Shown here: piece after piece, positions 50,501-58,800 of the stretch
How positions within the stretch are numbered: the stretch's first letter is position 1
How the letters are laid out: each line of letters begins with the position of its first letter
NCBI GenBank assembly: GCA_031378345.1
Contig: JANNDY010000013.1
Span: forward strand, 62,001 to 126,000
DNA from: Emticicia sp031378345
GTDB taxonomy: Bacteria; Bacteroidota; Bacteroidia; Cytophagales; Spirosomataceae
Direction: 5' to 3'
DNA length: 64,000 nucleotides
Made by a program: the position numbers and the translations under genes
Notes under the pieces: generated by a model
Database searches by the model: none
What the model was told of the DNA's origin: nothing
What the model saw: the letters and a program-made list of their open reading frames with translations, nothing else

Positions 50501-53401
50501 ATGCCCTCAAAAAAACTTTTCCTCCTCGATGCAATGGCTCTTATTTATAGAGCTCATTTTGCTTTTGTAAAAGCTCCTCGACTTACTTCGACAGGCTTAA
50601 ATACAAGTTGCGTATTTGGCTTTGCCAATGCCATGCTTGAAGTTATTCAAAAAGAAAAACCTACCCACATTGGCGTTTCGTTTGACTTGCCTGGTGGCAC
50701 TTTCCGCAATGAAATGTATCCTGAATACAAAGCTCATCGCCAAGAACAGCCCGAAGATATTACAATTGCAATTCCTTATGTCAAAAAATTGGTGGCTGCT
50801 ATGGATATTCCTTTATTGATGGTGCAAAATTATGAAGCCGATGATGTTATTGGAACCCTTGCAAAAAAAGCTGCACAGCATGATTTTGAGGTTTTCATGA
50901 TGACTCCCGACAAAGATTATGGGCAGTTGGTTGAGGAGCATATATATATGTATAAGCCTGCGGTTTTTGGCAAAGACCCTGAAAAATTAGGTGTGAAAGA
51001 AATTTGTGAAAAGTGGGGTATTGAACGTCCAGACCAAGTGATAGATTTATTGGGTTTGATGGGTGATGCCGCAGATAATATTCCTGGCGTACCCGGAGTT
51101 GGGGAAAAAACCGCTGCAAAGTTAATTGCAACTTATGGTTCTGTCGAAGGGTTATATGAAAATACAGACAAATTGACAGGAAAAATTGCCGAATCTATCA
51201 TTCAAAATAAAGAAAAGGCATTTTTATCAAAAGAATTGGCAAGAATTGACATCAACGTTCCTATTGAATTTGACGAAGAATTTTTGAAAATTTCTAAACC
51301 AAAAACTGAAGAACTTTCAGCACTTTTAGACGAATTGGAGTTTAGAACTTTGAGGAAAAGGCTACTTCCTGATGAAAGTTCACCTTCGACAACTGGCAGT
51401 TCACCTTCTTCAGTCCGTAGTACACAATCGGCAGTTGGAGTTTCGCCATCTTCCACTAAACAAGTTAGCAAAAGTGGACAACAAATTTCGATGTTTGATT
51501 CTCCAAATGTTTCTACTAATGTTAATCCTTCGGATTATATAATTGAAGAATCACAAGAAGAAATCGAAGAACGAATTTCAAGTTCGACAAAAGATACAAT
51601 AGCCAATAAATTACATGAGTATCATTTGATGGATACACCCGAATTACGAGCAAGTTTGATTCATTATTTGGCTGTTCAAGATGAGTTTTGTTTTGATACT
51701 GAAACCACTTCGGTAGATGCCGTAGATGCCGAAATTGTAGGTCTTTCGTTTGCTTATTTGGCTGGAGAAGCATTTTATGTTCCGATTCCAGAGAACCAAG
51801 TTGAAGCCCAACTCATATTGGAAGAATTCCGTCAAGTGCTTGAAAATGAGGCAATTATGAAAATCGGACAGAACATAAAGTACGATTTAATGATTCTAAA
51901 AAACTATAATATTGACCTAAAAGGTAAACTTTTTGATACGATGCTTGCTCATTATATCCTTGAACCAGACCAAAGGCATGGCATGGATTATTTGTCGAAT
52001 GTTTACTTAAACTATGACCCTGTTTCTATCGAAACATTAATTGGGAAAGGGAAAGCTCAAGGCTCAATGCGTGATGTTGATTTTGAAAAAATAAAAGAAT
52101 ATGCAGCCGAAGATGCCGACATTACGCTACAATTAAAGCATATTTTGTCACCAAAAATCAAAGAAGTACAACAAGAAAAATTACTTTTTGACCTTGAAAT
52201 GCCTTTAGTAAATGTGCTTGCTGGTATGGAAATGGAAGGTATTAAGGTAAATGAAAATGCCCTAATAGAAATGTCGGAAGTATTGGAAATTGATATAAAA
52301 GTTATTCAAAAAGACATTTTTTCATTGGCTGGACAAGAGTTTAATGTGGCTTCGCCCAAACAATTAGGTGAAATTTTATTTGATAAACTAAAATTAGATG
52401 CCAAAGCAAAAAAGACAAAAACTGGTCAATATGCCACAGGTGAAGATATACTTTCTAAATTAGAAAATGAACATGAAATTGTGCGTAAAATACTTGATTT
52501 CAGAGAATTAGTAAAGCTGAAAAATACATATGTTGATGCACTTCCTACCTTGATTTCAAAGAAAACGGGCAGAATTCATACATCTTATAATCAAGCTGTG
52601 GCTGCTACAGGGCGGTTGAGTTCAACAAATCCAAACTTACAAAATATTCCAATTCGCACACCTCGTGGACGAGAAATTAGGAAGGCTTTTGTACCAAGAA
52701 ATGACGATTACGTTATTATGTCTGCCGATTATTCTCAAATCGAATTACGCATAATGGCAGCTTTTTCGGAAGATGAAAGTATGCTTGAAGCCTTCAATCA
52801 AGGCATTGATATTCACTCAACTACCGCCTCAAAAGTATTCAAAGTTGCCTTGGTTGATGTTACTTCAGATATGCGTAGAAAGGCAAAAATGGTTAATTTT
52901 GGCATAATTTATGGCATTTCTGCCTTTGGTTTGGCACAAAGACTCAATATTCCGAGAGGCGAAGCCAAAGAAATTATTGACGCTTATTGGATAGAATTTC
53001 CTAAGATAAAAATCTTTATGGATACGACAATCAATAAGGCTCGTGAAATGAAATTTGTTGAAACTATATTGGGTAGGAGAAGATATTTACGAGATATTAA
53101 TTCTCAAAACCAGACAGATAGAGGTTTTGCAGAACGTAATGCAATTAATGCCCCGATTCAGGGTTCGGCGGCAGATATGATAAAGGTTGCAATGATAAAT
53201 ATTCATAAATTTATGAAAGACGAAAACCTCAAATCAAAAATGATTTTGCAAGTGCATGACGAATTAGTTTTTGATGCTCATAAAGCTGAACTCGACTATT
53301 TGAAGCAAAAAGTAAATGAATTGATGTGCAACGCTATTCCAATGGCTGTAAAAATGGAAACTGGCATGGGTGTTGGTGAAAATTGGTTGGAGGCTCATTG
53401 A
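50501..53401 (+). CDS. polA: DNA polymerase I
   Basis: A 966-residue enzyme with all three domains. The 5' nuclease is at about 1-290 (LLDAMALIYRAHFAF, NYEADDVIGTLA, GDAADNIPGVPGVGEKTA). A Ser/Thr/Pro-rich linker at about 292-325 (SSPSTTGSSPSSV) is unusual. The 3'-5' exonuclease is intact: DTETTSVD and YAAEDADITLQL keep the metal acids. The polymerase motifs are A SADYSQIELRIMA, B KMVNFGIIYGIS and C QVHDELVFDA. It fills gaps in repair and Okazaki processing. It is monocistronic. Confidence 0.98.
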   Translation: MPSKKLFLLDAMALIYRAHFAFVKAPRLTSTGLNTSCVFGFANAMLEVIQKEKPTHIGVSFDLPGGTFRNEMYPEYKAHRQEQPEDITIAIPYVKKLVAAMDIPLLMVQNYEADDVIGTLAKKAAQHDFEVFMMTPDKDYGQLVEEHIYMYKPAVFGKDPEKLGVKEICEKWGIERPDQVIDLLGLMGDAADNIPGVPGVGEKTAAKLIATYGSVEGLYENTDKLTGKIAESIIQNKEKAFLSKELARIDINVPIEFDEEFLKISKPKTEELSALLDELEFRTLRKRLLPDESSPSTTGSSPSSVRSTQSAVGVSPSSTKQVSKSGQQISMFDSPNVSTNVNPSDYIIEESQEEIEERISSSTKDTIANKLHEYHLMDTPELRASLIHYLAVQDEFCFDTETTSVDAVDAEIVGLSFAYLAGEAFYVPIPENQVEAQLILEEFRQVLENEAIMKIGQNIKYDLMILKNYNIDLKGKLFDTMLAHYILEPDQRHGMDYLSNVYLNYDPVSIETLIGKGKAQGSMRDVDFEKIKEYAAEDADITLQLKHILSPKIKEVQQEKLLFDLEMPLVNVLAGMEMEGIKVNENALIEMSEVLEIDIKVIQKDIFSLAGQEFNVASPKQLGEILFDKLKLDAKAKKTKTGQYATGEDILSKLENEHEIVRKILDFRELVKLKNTYVDALPTLISKKTGRIHTSYNQAVAATGRLSSTNPNLQNIPIRTPRGREIRKAFVPRNDDYVIMSADYSQIELRIMAAFSEDESMLEAFNQGIDIHSTTASKVFKVALVDVTSDMRRKAKMVNFGIIYGISAFGLAQRLNIPRGEAKEIIDAYWIEFPKIKIFMDTTINKAREMKFVETILGRRRYLRDINSQNQTDRGFAERNAINAPIQGSAADMIKVAMINIHKFMKDENLKSKMILQVHDELVFDAHKAELDYLKQKVNELMCNAIPMAVKMETGMGVGENWLEAH

Positions 53402-53420
53402 CAATTACCAATTACCAATT

Positions 53421-53460
53421 AAATTTCGGAAATTTGTCTTGTTTTTATGGACAAGTTTCC
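53421..53460. promoter_or_regulatory. Candidate operator over the xre-res promoter
   Basis: GGAAATTTGTC (53428-53438) and GACAAGTTTCC (53450-53460) form an 11-base inverted repeat with one mismatch. The -33 TTG (53439-53441) lies between the arms and the -7 box starts 3 bases after the second arm. A perfect AAATTTC-G-GAAATTT palindrome overlaps the first arm. This placement suits autorepression by the antitoxin. Confidence 0.55.
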
Positions 53461-53470
53461 TCTATCTTTG
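53439..53470 (+). promoter_or_regulatory. Promoter TTG-N21-TATCTTTG of xre-res
   Basis: TTG at 53439-53441 and TATCTTTG at 53463-53470, 18 bases before the antitoxin ATG. Spacing is two bases longer than ideal. Confidence 0.55.
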
Positions 53471-53488
53471 TATATAAATTAAGTAATT

Positions 53489-53887
53489 ATGACAGCCGTT
53501 CAAAAAAAACCTCAAAGTAATTATATGCTTGTTATTCAAGCACATGAAGGAATTGATGCCAAAAAAATGCAAGAATTGATGCTTGTAACGCAACATGACA
53601 AAGTTTTTTTTGCAAATATTCTACATATTTCGCCAAAAACGATTGAAAGATATATCAAAGAAGATAAAAAGTTTAATCCTACTGAAAGTGAAAAAATGCT
53701 AAAGTTGGAGCAAGTTTATGATTGGGGGAAAAAAGTTTTTGGGAATATAGAATCATTTAACAGATGGATTGAAAAACCAGCCTATGGTTTGGGTTACAAA
53801 ATACCCAAATTATTGATGCAAACACATGGCGGTTTAGAGTTAGTTGAAGATGAGTTAATACGAATTGCTTACGGTGCGTTAGCTTAA
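53489..53887 (+). CDS. Xre/MbcA/ParS-type antitoxin
   Basis: A 132-residue protein with an Xre-like N-terminal helix-turn-helix (about 30-65: MLVTQHDKVFFANILHISPKTIERY) and a C-terminal toxin-binding DUF2384 domain (LEQVYDWGKKVFGNIESFNRWIEKPAYGLGYKIP). This is the standard antitoxin of Xre-RES modules; it neutralises the RES toxin and represses its own promoter. The RES gene starts 7 bases later. An inverted repeat covers the promoter upstream. Confidence 0.92.
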   Translation: MTAVQKKPQSNYMLVIQAHEGIDAKKMQELMLVTQHDKVFFANILHISPKTIERYIKEDKKFNPTESEKMLKLEQVYDWGKKVFGNIESFNRWIEKPAYGLGYKIPKLLMQTHGGLELVEDELIRIAYGALA

Positions 53888-53894
53888 CTATTGA

Positions 53895-54344
53895 ATGATA
53901 ATTTACAGAATTACTAATCCAGAATTTACAAAATTAATTGCTTCTGGAAGAGTTGCAAGGTGGAATGAGAGAGGTCAATTTGTTATTTATGCCGCTGCAA
54001 GCATTGCTTTAGCTTGCCTCGAAAATATTGTGCATAGAAATAGTGAGGGTTTGATGGGTGATTTTAGGATACTATATATTGAAGTACCGAAAAGAGTTTT
54101 TGTAAAGAAAATCGAACTAAATGATTTGCCAAAGGGATGGTCTGATGAAATTAATTTTGAAATATGTCAAGAAATTGTAACAAATTGGTTAGAAAATTCT
54201 GAAAGCTGTTTACTTTGTATTCCATCTGTAATCATTCCTCTTGAAAATAATTTCTTGATAAATCCTCAACACCCCGACTTTAAATTTATCAAACTTCTTT
54301 CAGTCAAAGAATTCACTTTTGACAATCGAATCAAATCCACATGA
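53895..54344 (+). CDS. RES-domain toxin (NAD+-degrading)
   Basis: A 149-residue RES protein: IYRITNPEF at the start, SGRVARWNERGQFVIYAAASIALACLENIVH carries the conserved Arg, Tyr and Glu, and later SCLLCIPSVI supplies the conserved Ser region. Characterised RES toxins hydrolyse or phosphorolyse NAD+ and stop growth until neutralised. Nothing suggests inactivation. It is partnered with the upstream antitoxin and overlaps the next gene by ATGA, so the toxin is translationally coupled to an ordinary metabolic gene. Confidence 0.92.
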   Translation: MIIYRITNPEFTKLIASGRVARWNERGQFVIYAAASIALACLENIVHRNSEGLMGDFRILYIEVPKRVFVKKIELNDLPKGWSDEINFEICQEIVTNWLENSESCLLCIPSVIIPLENNFLINPQHPDFKFIKLLSVKEFTFDNRIKST

Positions 54345-54943
54345 ACACAGCGATAATAATCCTCGCAGCGGGTGCATCTTCCCGCATGGGAATGCCCAAA
54401 CAATTGCTCATGCACGATGGAAAAACCCTCATTAAGCGAGTTGCTGAAATGGCATTGGACACGCCTTGCCAACCAATTGTAGTTGTTTTGGGAGCATGTA
54501 AAGAAGAAATTCGCAAAGAAATCAAGAAAATCCCATTAACAATTATTGAAAATCAAAAATGGGAAGACGGAATGTCCAGTTCCATAAAAATGGGTTTGGT
54601 GGGGGCTTATATGACTCAAAAAGATATTGATGCAGTTATTTTCTTGACTGTAGATATGCCTTTTGTTTCGATAAATCTAATCAATAAAATGATTATTGAA
54701 GCCAACCAAAGCCCTGATAGCCAGATAGTTGCGTGTAATTATGAGAAAAATATTGGCATTCCTGTTTTGTTCAAACGATCGCTTTTTAATGATTTACTTG
54801 AACTGAAAGGAGATGAGGGTGCAAAGAAAATTGTTACTAAAAATAAAGACAAAACTTCACTTATTGACTTTCCAGAAGGGAAATTTGATTTGGATACTAT
54901 TGATGAATATTGGAACTTTGTAACCACATTTAATCAAAATTAA
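54341..54943 (+). CDS. MobA-like nucleotidyltransferase (MocA family)
   Basis: A 200-residue NTP transferase with the nucleotide loop ILAAGASSRMGMPKQLL at 6-22 and the metal-binding FLTVDMPFVS near residue 106. Family members include molybdenum-cofactor cytidylyl- and guanylyltransferases; without adjacent molybdoenzyme genes the nucleotide and acceptor remain unknown, and a sugar or lipid substrate is possible. It overlaps the RES toxin by 4 bases and the next gene by one base (TAATG). Confidence 0.85.
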   Translation: MNTAIIILAAGASSRMGMPKQLLMHDGKTLIKRVAEMALDTPCQPIVVVLGACKEEIRKEIKKIPLTIIENQKWEDGMSSSIKMGLVGAYMTQKDIDAVIFLTVDMPFVSINLINKMIIEANQSPDSQIVACNYEKNIGIPVLFKRSLFNDLLELKGDEGAKKIVTKNKDKTSLIDFPEGKFDLDTIDEYWNFVTTFNQN

Positions 54944-55842
54944 TGAAAGCACTCGGATATTATTTTTCACTCCCTTTTCTGTATTTTGTTTCGTTACTCC
55001 CCTTCTCAATTTTATATCTATTTTCAGATTTTCTGTATTTAATTACATATTATGTAGTTGGCTACCGAAAAAATGTTATTAGACAAAACTTAAAAAATAG
55101 TTTTCCTGAAAAAACACCTGACGAATTACTTAAAATTGAAAAGCAATTTTATCATTATATTGTGGATTTTTTCTTAGAAACGTTAAAATGTATAACAATT
55201 TCAGAGAAAGAATTGAAACAGAGGGTAACAATTGAAAACCGAGAGATTCTTGAAGAATTATATAAAAAAAACAAAAATATTTTGGTAACAATGGGACATT
55301 ATGGTAACCATGAATTTGTCAATTTGGCACTCCCTTTCATCATTCCTCACAAACCGAAGGCAGTTTATCGTCCTTTGACCAACCCATACTTTGATGCTTT
55401 TTTCTATAAATTTCGTACAAAATTTGGTGGAATAATGATTTCTATGGCCGATGCCATGCGTGAAGTTTCAAAAAAAGAAGACCGCCCTTTTGCATTTTTT
55501 CTTGTAAATGACCAATCTCCTCCGCCCGAAAGGTCTTACTGGACAACTTTTTTAAACCAAGAAACAGCTTTTTTTACTGGTGTGGAGCGTTTTGCCCGCC
55601 AATTTGATATGCCTGTAGTTTTTGTTTGTGCAAACAAAATTGCTCGTGGTAAATATAATGTCAAAATTGAGTTAATAACTGATGTACCAAATGATATACC
55701 CCAAGGTGGTATATTAGAAATCCATGCAAGAAAGTTGGAAAGAGATATTTTGGTTGACCCATCAGTTTGGTTTTGGTCGCACAAACGTTGGAAATTCAAA
55801 AGAATTAATGGCGAAATTGTAGAAAACAATTATTCAAAATGA
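54943..55842 (+). CDS. LpxL/HtrB-like lysophospholipid acyltransferase
   Basis: A 299-residue inner-membrane protein with an N-terminal hydrophobic segment (YYFSLPFLYFVSLLPFSILYL). The acyltransferase motif is MGHYGNHEFVNLAL, an H-x4-E site as in lipid A secondary acyltransferases, with YRPLTNPYFDAFFYKFR and FFLVNDQSPPPERSYWTTFL following. It would add a fatty acyl chain to lipid A or a related lipid. It starts within the stop of the nucleotidyltransferase gene and overlaps the glycosyltransferase gene by 4 bases. Confidence 0.9.
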   Translation: MKALGYYFSLPFLYFVSLLPFSILYLFSDFLYLITYYVVGYRKNVIRQNLKNSFPEKTPDELLKIEKQFYHYIVDFFLETLKCITISEKELKQRVTIENREILEELYKKNKNILVTMGHYGNHEFVNLALPFIIPHKPKAVYRPLTNPYFDAFFYKFRTKFGGIMISMADAMREVSKKEDRPFAFFLVNDQSPPPERSYWTTFLNQETAFFTGVERFARQFDMPVVFVCANKIARGKYNVKIELITDVPNDIPQGGILEIHARKLERDILVDPSVWFWSHKRWKFKRINGEIVENNYSK

Positions 55843-56786
55843 AAAAAACTAAATTTTTAATTTTACGTTTTTCTTCCATAGGCGATATTGTGCTTACTAC
55901 GCCTGTTATTCGTTGTATAAAACTGCAATATCCAAATGCCGAAGTTCATTTTGCTACAAAAAAACAATTCAAAGTTTTAGTTGAAAACAATCCTTATATT
56001 GACAAATATTTTTTGCTTGAAAATTCTTTAAATAATTTCATAAAAACCTTACAGACAGAGGATTATGATTATATAATTGATTTACATAATAATTTAAGAA
56101 CTTCCATTATCAAACTAAAACTAAACAAAAAAAATTTCTCATTTGAAAAATTAAATTTCAAAAAATGGATATTGGTAAATCTAAAAATTAATAAAATGCC
56201 AAATATTCATATTGTTGATAGGTATTTGAAAACTGTAGAGCGTTTAGGGATTAAAAATGACAACAAAGGGCTTGATTATTTTATCCCTGAACACAATTAT
56301 GTAAAAACTAATGATAAATATGTAGCGTATGCCATTGGTGGTCAACATTTTACAAAAAAACTACCTACTAATAAAATTATTGAAGTTTGTAAAAACCTTA
56401 ATTCAAAAGTATATCTTTTAGGTGGAAAGGAAGATTTTGAAACGGGTGAAATTATACAAAAAGGAGTTGGCAAAAAAGTAATAAATGCGTGTGGCAAGTA
56501 TAATTTGAATCAATCGGCTTCGATTTTGCAACAAGCGGAATATGTCATTTCGCACGACACAGGTTTGATGCATATTGCAGCAGCTTTAAAAAAAAGAATT
56601 CTTTCTATTTGGGGAAACACTGTTCCTGAGTTTGGAATGTACCCCTATCTTACTGATTATAAAGTCATTGAGAATAAGAATCTATCTTGTCGACCGTGTT
56701 CAAAAATTGGTTATGAAAAATGCCCAAAAGGGCATTTTAAGTGCATGGAGGAGTTAGAGTTAGATAAAATTTATCATAACCTCTGA
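55839..56786 (+). CDS. Glycosyltransferase family 9 (heptosyltransferase-like)
   Basis: A 315-residue GT-B protein. LILRFSSIGDIVLTTPVIRCIK at the N-terminus and SHDTGLMHIAAALKKRILSIWG near 245-266 are the GT9 acceptor and donor blocks. GT9 enzymes add heptose or similar sugars to lipopolysaccharide core. It is the last gene of the operon that begins with xre-res, and with the preceding acyltransferase points to outer-envelope glycolipid synthesis. Its stop overlaps the convergent lipocalin-like gene by 13 bases. Confidence 0.92.
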   Translation: MKKTKFLILRFSSIGDIVLTTPVIRCIKLQYPNAEVHFATKKQFKVLVENNPYIDKYFLLENSLNNFIKTLQTEDYDYIIDLHNNLRTSIIKLKLNKKNFSFEKLNFKKWILVNLKINKMPNIHIVDRYLKTVERLGIKNDNKGLDYFIPEHNYVKTNDKYVAYAIGGQHFTKKLPTNKIIEVCKNLNSKVYLLGGKEDFETGEIIQKGVGKKVINACGKYNLNQSASILQQAEYVISHDTGLMHIAAALKKRILSIWGNTVPEFGMYPYLTDYKVIENKNLSCRPCSKIGYEKCPKGHFKCMEELELDKIYHNL

Positions 56787-57193
56787 TATTTGATGACGAT
56801 TTTTGTTACATCTGGAATGTTCTCTGCTGATAAGTAAACATGAGTCATTGTGAGTATATTTCCGGCAAAACTTAAATCATAGTTTGTGCTAAGATTCTCT
56901 TTTCCAACTTTTTGAGAAATAGAAAATTTATCTCCAACGATTTGCCAAGTTGCAGTATCATTCGGAATAGCTTCACAACCTTTTGGCAAAATGAGAAAAT
57001 GTTTACCACTTTTCTCGAATATATATTGAATATCGGCAGTGCAAGGCAAAGCACTGAGAATGTTTTTTTGAGAATCAAATGTTTTACCGTTTTTGTATTC
57101 CAATATGGCAGAACTGCGTTTCCAACTTCCTACAATGCTTTGTGCATTCGCAGAAAAAGTAAAAAAAAAGAAAATAATTAGTAGTTTTTTCAT
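56774..57193 (-). CDS. Small secreted protein, lipocalin-like
   Basis: A 139-residue protein with a signal peptide (MKKLLIIFFFFTFSANAQ) and the start SIVGSWKRSSAILEYKNGK, which matches the lipocalin-like domain of Bacteroidota (IxGxW near the mature N-terminus). The rest is beta-rich with one Cys pair (ALPCTADI and PKGCEAIP). The function is unknown; it probably binds a small hydrophobic ligand in the periplasm. It is the last gene of the reverse-strand cluster. Confidence 0.75.
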   Translation of the reverse strand: MKKLLIIFFFFTFSANAQSIVGSWKRSSAILEYKNGKTFDSQKNILSALPCTADIQYIFEKSGKHFLILPKGCEAIPNDTATWQIVGDKFSISQKVGKENLSTNYDLSFAGNILTMTHVYLSAENIPDVTKIVIKYQRL

Positions 57194-57212
57194 TGTTCTT
57201 TTTGTTTAAAAT

Positions 57213-58064
57213 TTATTTTCCAACTTGATAAATACTAAACAAAAATGCTCTGCTGATGCGTGTAGCAGCACTTTCGCATAAATGTCCTTGTCCTTCTGGG
57301 GCATCAATTCCTTGACCTTTACTTGGACATTTTGTCGTTGAACGGTATTTATCACAAATCGTCCAAACACTTCCTAATTTGCAGTTCCCGTTATCTGATT
57401 CTATTTCTTCTAAATCAAAAATACTGTCTTTGTCTTTGAAAGTTGCCTTCATCCAATCAGCAATTTTCATTTTCGCAGCATTGCCATCATCTTTTGATGT
57501 TATGTAAACAAATGGAGGAGTAATATGGACAAATCGTAAACCTGAAATTTGGTTACGAAGTTCATCAATCAATTGTTTGTAGGCGGTTTTCACTTGTTCG
57601 ATATTTCCATCATTAATGTCGGCATATCCAAACTTAAAAATCGCAATTTTGATGATTGATTTGTGAGTCAAGGCATTTTTCTTAAATTCTGCTATTTTTT
57701 CTATTGGATTTCCGTTAGAAGCACTAAAAACATTGCCGCTTAGTCCTTTATTTGGTTTTTCGTTGAGGTCGAAATATTCAAATTTGAAGCCATTATTATT
57801 TGCTCCGTCTTCCAAATCTCCACCGACTGATTGGTGCATAAAAATAGTATTCCAAGATTTGATTTTGTTTTTTTCGGTTGTCGAAAGTTTATCCCAAGCA
57901 TCTATTGCATTTATGCCATAAATACCTGCCTCGCCTTTGCCGATTGGTGTAATTATTTGATTTGGGTCTATGCCGTTGTCTGAAATTTCGTCTGTTTTTT
58001 TACAACTAATAGTAAGAAAAAGTGCCATTGATAAGGCAAAAAGGGGTTTTAAGTTTGTTTTCAT
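57213..58064 (-). CDS. SGNH-hydrolase-like lipoprotein of unknown function
   Basis: A 283-residue lipoprotein: signal MKTNLKPLFALSMALFLTIS with a lipobox Cys at 21 and CKKTDEISDNG after it. The body has IFMHQSVGGDLEDG, resembling the S-x-G catalytic segment of some SGNH proteins, KFGYADIND at the block III region, and a C-terminal EGQGHLCES that could supply a His. The match is weak, so catalytic function is inferred. Four Cys near the end (TICDKYRSTTKCP) may form disulfides. It lies between the ATA-start gene and the lipocalin-like gene. Confidence 0.65.
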   Translation of the reverse strand: MKTNLKPLFALSMALFLTISCKKTDEISDNGIDPNQIITPIGKGEAGIYGINAIDAWDKLSTTEKNKIKSWNTIFMHQSVGGDLEDGANNNGFKFEYFDLNEKPNKGLSGNVFSASNGNPIEKIAEFKKNALTHKSIIKIAIFKFGYADINDGNIEQVKTAYKQLIDELRNQISGLRFVHITPPFVYITSKDDGNAAKMKIADWMKATFKDKDSIFDLEEIESDNGNCKLGSVWTICDKYRSTTKCPSKGQGIDAPEGQGHLCESAATRISRAFLFSIYQVGK

Positions 58065-58083
58065 GGTTTTTGATAATTATTAT

Positions 58084-58800
58084 TTAAAAATCCTGATACG
58101 TGATAATTGCTCCATATAGTCTAAAACCATACCAGGATGAAGAAGTAGATTTAATTAAAATACTATATGTATAATTTTCGTTATCAATTTCAATTAAATC
58201 AATAGGAATATTTACTTTGGTTTTTTCAGGAAACGGTGCCCTTGGAGCTGTAAAATCTACGATATTTTGTTCTGAACCTGCATAGAAACCTACACCTATT
58301 TGCATTTTTGAAATGGTTATTCTGATTGCGTCTGGCCCAAGACCATAAGAATCGAAATCTAATTTCAATGCTCTCAACTTACTTTTATGTGGTATTTGAA
58401 GAGGTGCAATTAGGTAAAAGTAACTGGTATTGTCTAAAAAACTAATATTAATAGCCATGTATGCGTTCGAGTATTCAATATATCTATCAGGATTAAGTAG
58501 ATCATTATCTAAACTGGGCTGAAACGCTATCGGCGGGATACTGTAATAGCCCAATTTATAGCCCGTAAGCAAAACTCCATCACCATTGGCATAAACAGGA
58601 TTTGCCACAAACGGATTTCCAGTAGCCAGACCAGCTGCTTGTAAACTTTCTCCTTTTACCAAACCACTTGCTTTGATGTTGCCTTTTACATCAGTTGTAT
58701 TTGAGGTTGGGGTAAGCGTAACCGAGTTTGTTTGCTGAACTTGTGCGTGGCTTTTTATACAAAAAAGACAAAAAACAAGTAAATAGCTTAGCTTTTTTAT
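58084..58800 (-). CDS. Secreted protein with no ATG start (ATA inside ATAA overlap)
   Basis: A continuous 238-residue frame. An ORF finder starting at TTG 58662 would miss its first 46 residues, which form a clear signal peptide (KKLSYLLVFCLFCIKSHAQ) followed by VQQTNSVTLTPTSN. The codon just before KKLS is ATA at 58800-58798, overlapping the stop TAA of the upstream gene as ATAA, the same geometry as the ATGA overlaps at 54341, 55839 and 60778. No ATG, GTG or TTG lies in frame between the upstream stop at 58815-58813 and the signal peptide's end. The mature part is beta-rich and was not recognised. Either ATA is used as a start, or the start codon was lost. Confidence 0.7.
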   Translation of the reverse strand: MKKLSYLLVFCLFCIKSHAQVQQTNSVTLTPTSNTTDVKGNIKASGLVKGESLQAAGLATGNPFVANPVYANGDGVLLTGYKLGYYSIPPIAFQPSLDNDLLNPDRYIEYSNAYMAINISFLDNTSYFYLIAPLQIPHKSKLRALKLDFDSYGLGPDAIRITISKMQIGVGFYAGSEQNIVDFTAPRAPFPEKTKVNIPIDLIEIDNENYTYSILIKSTSSSWYGFRLYGAIITYQDF

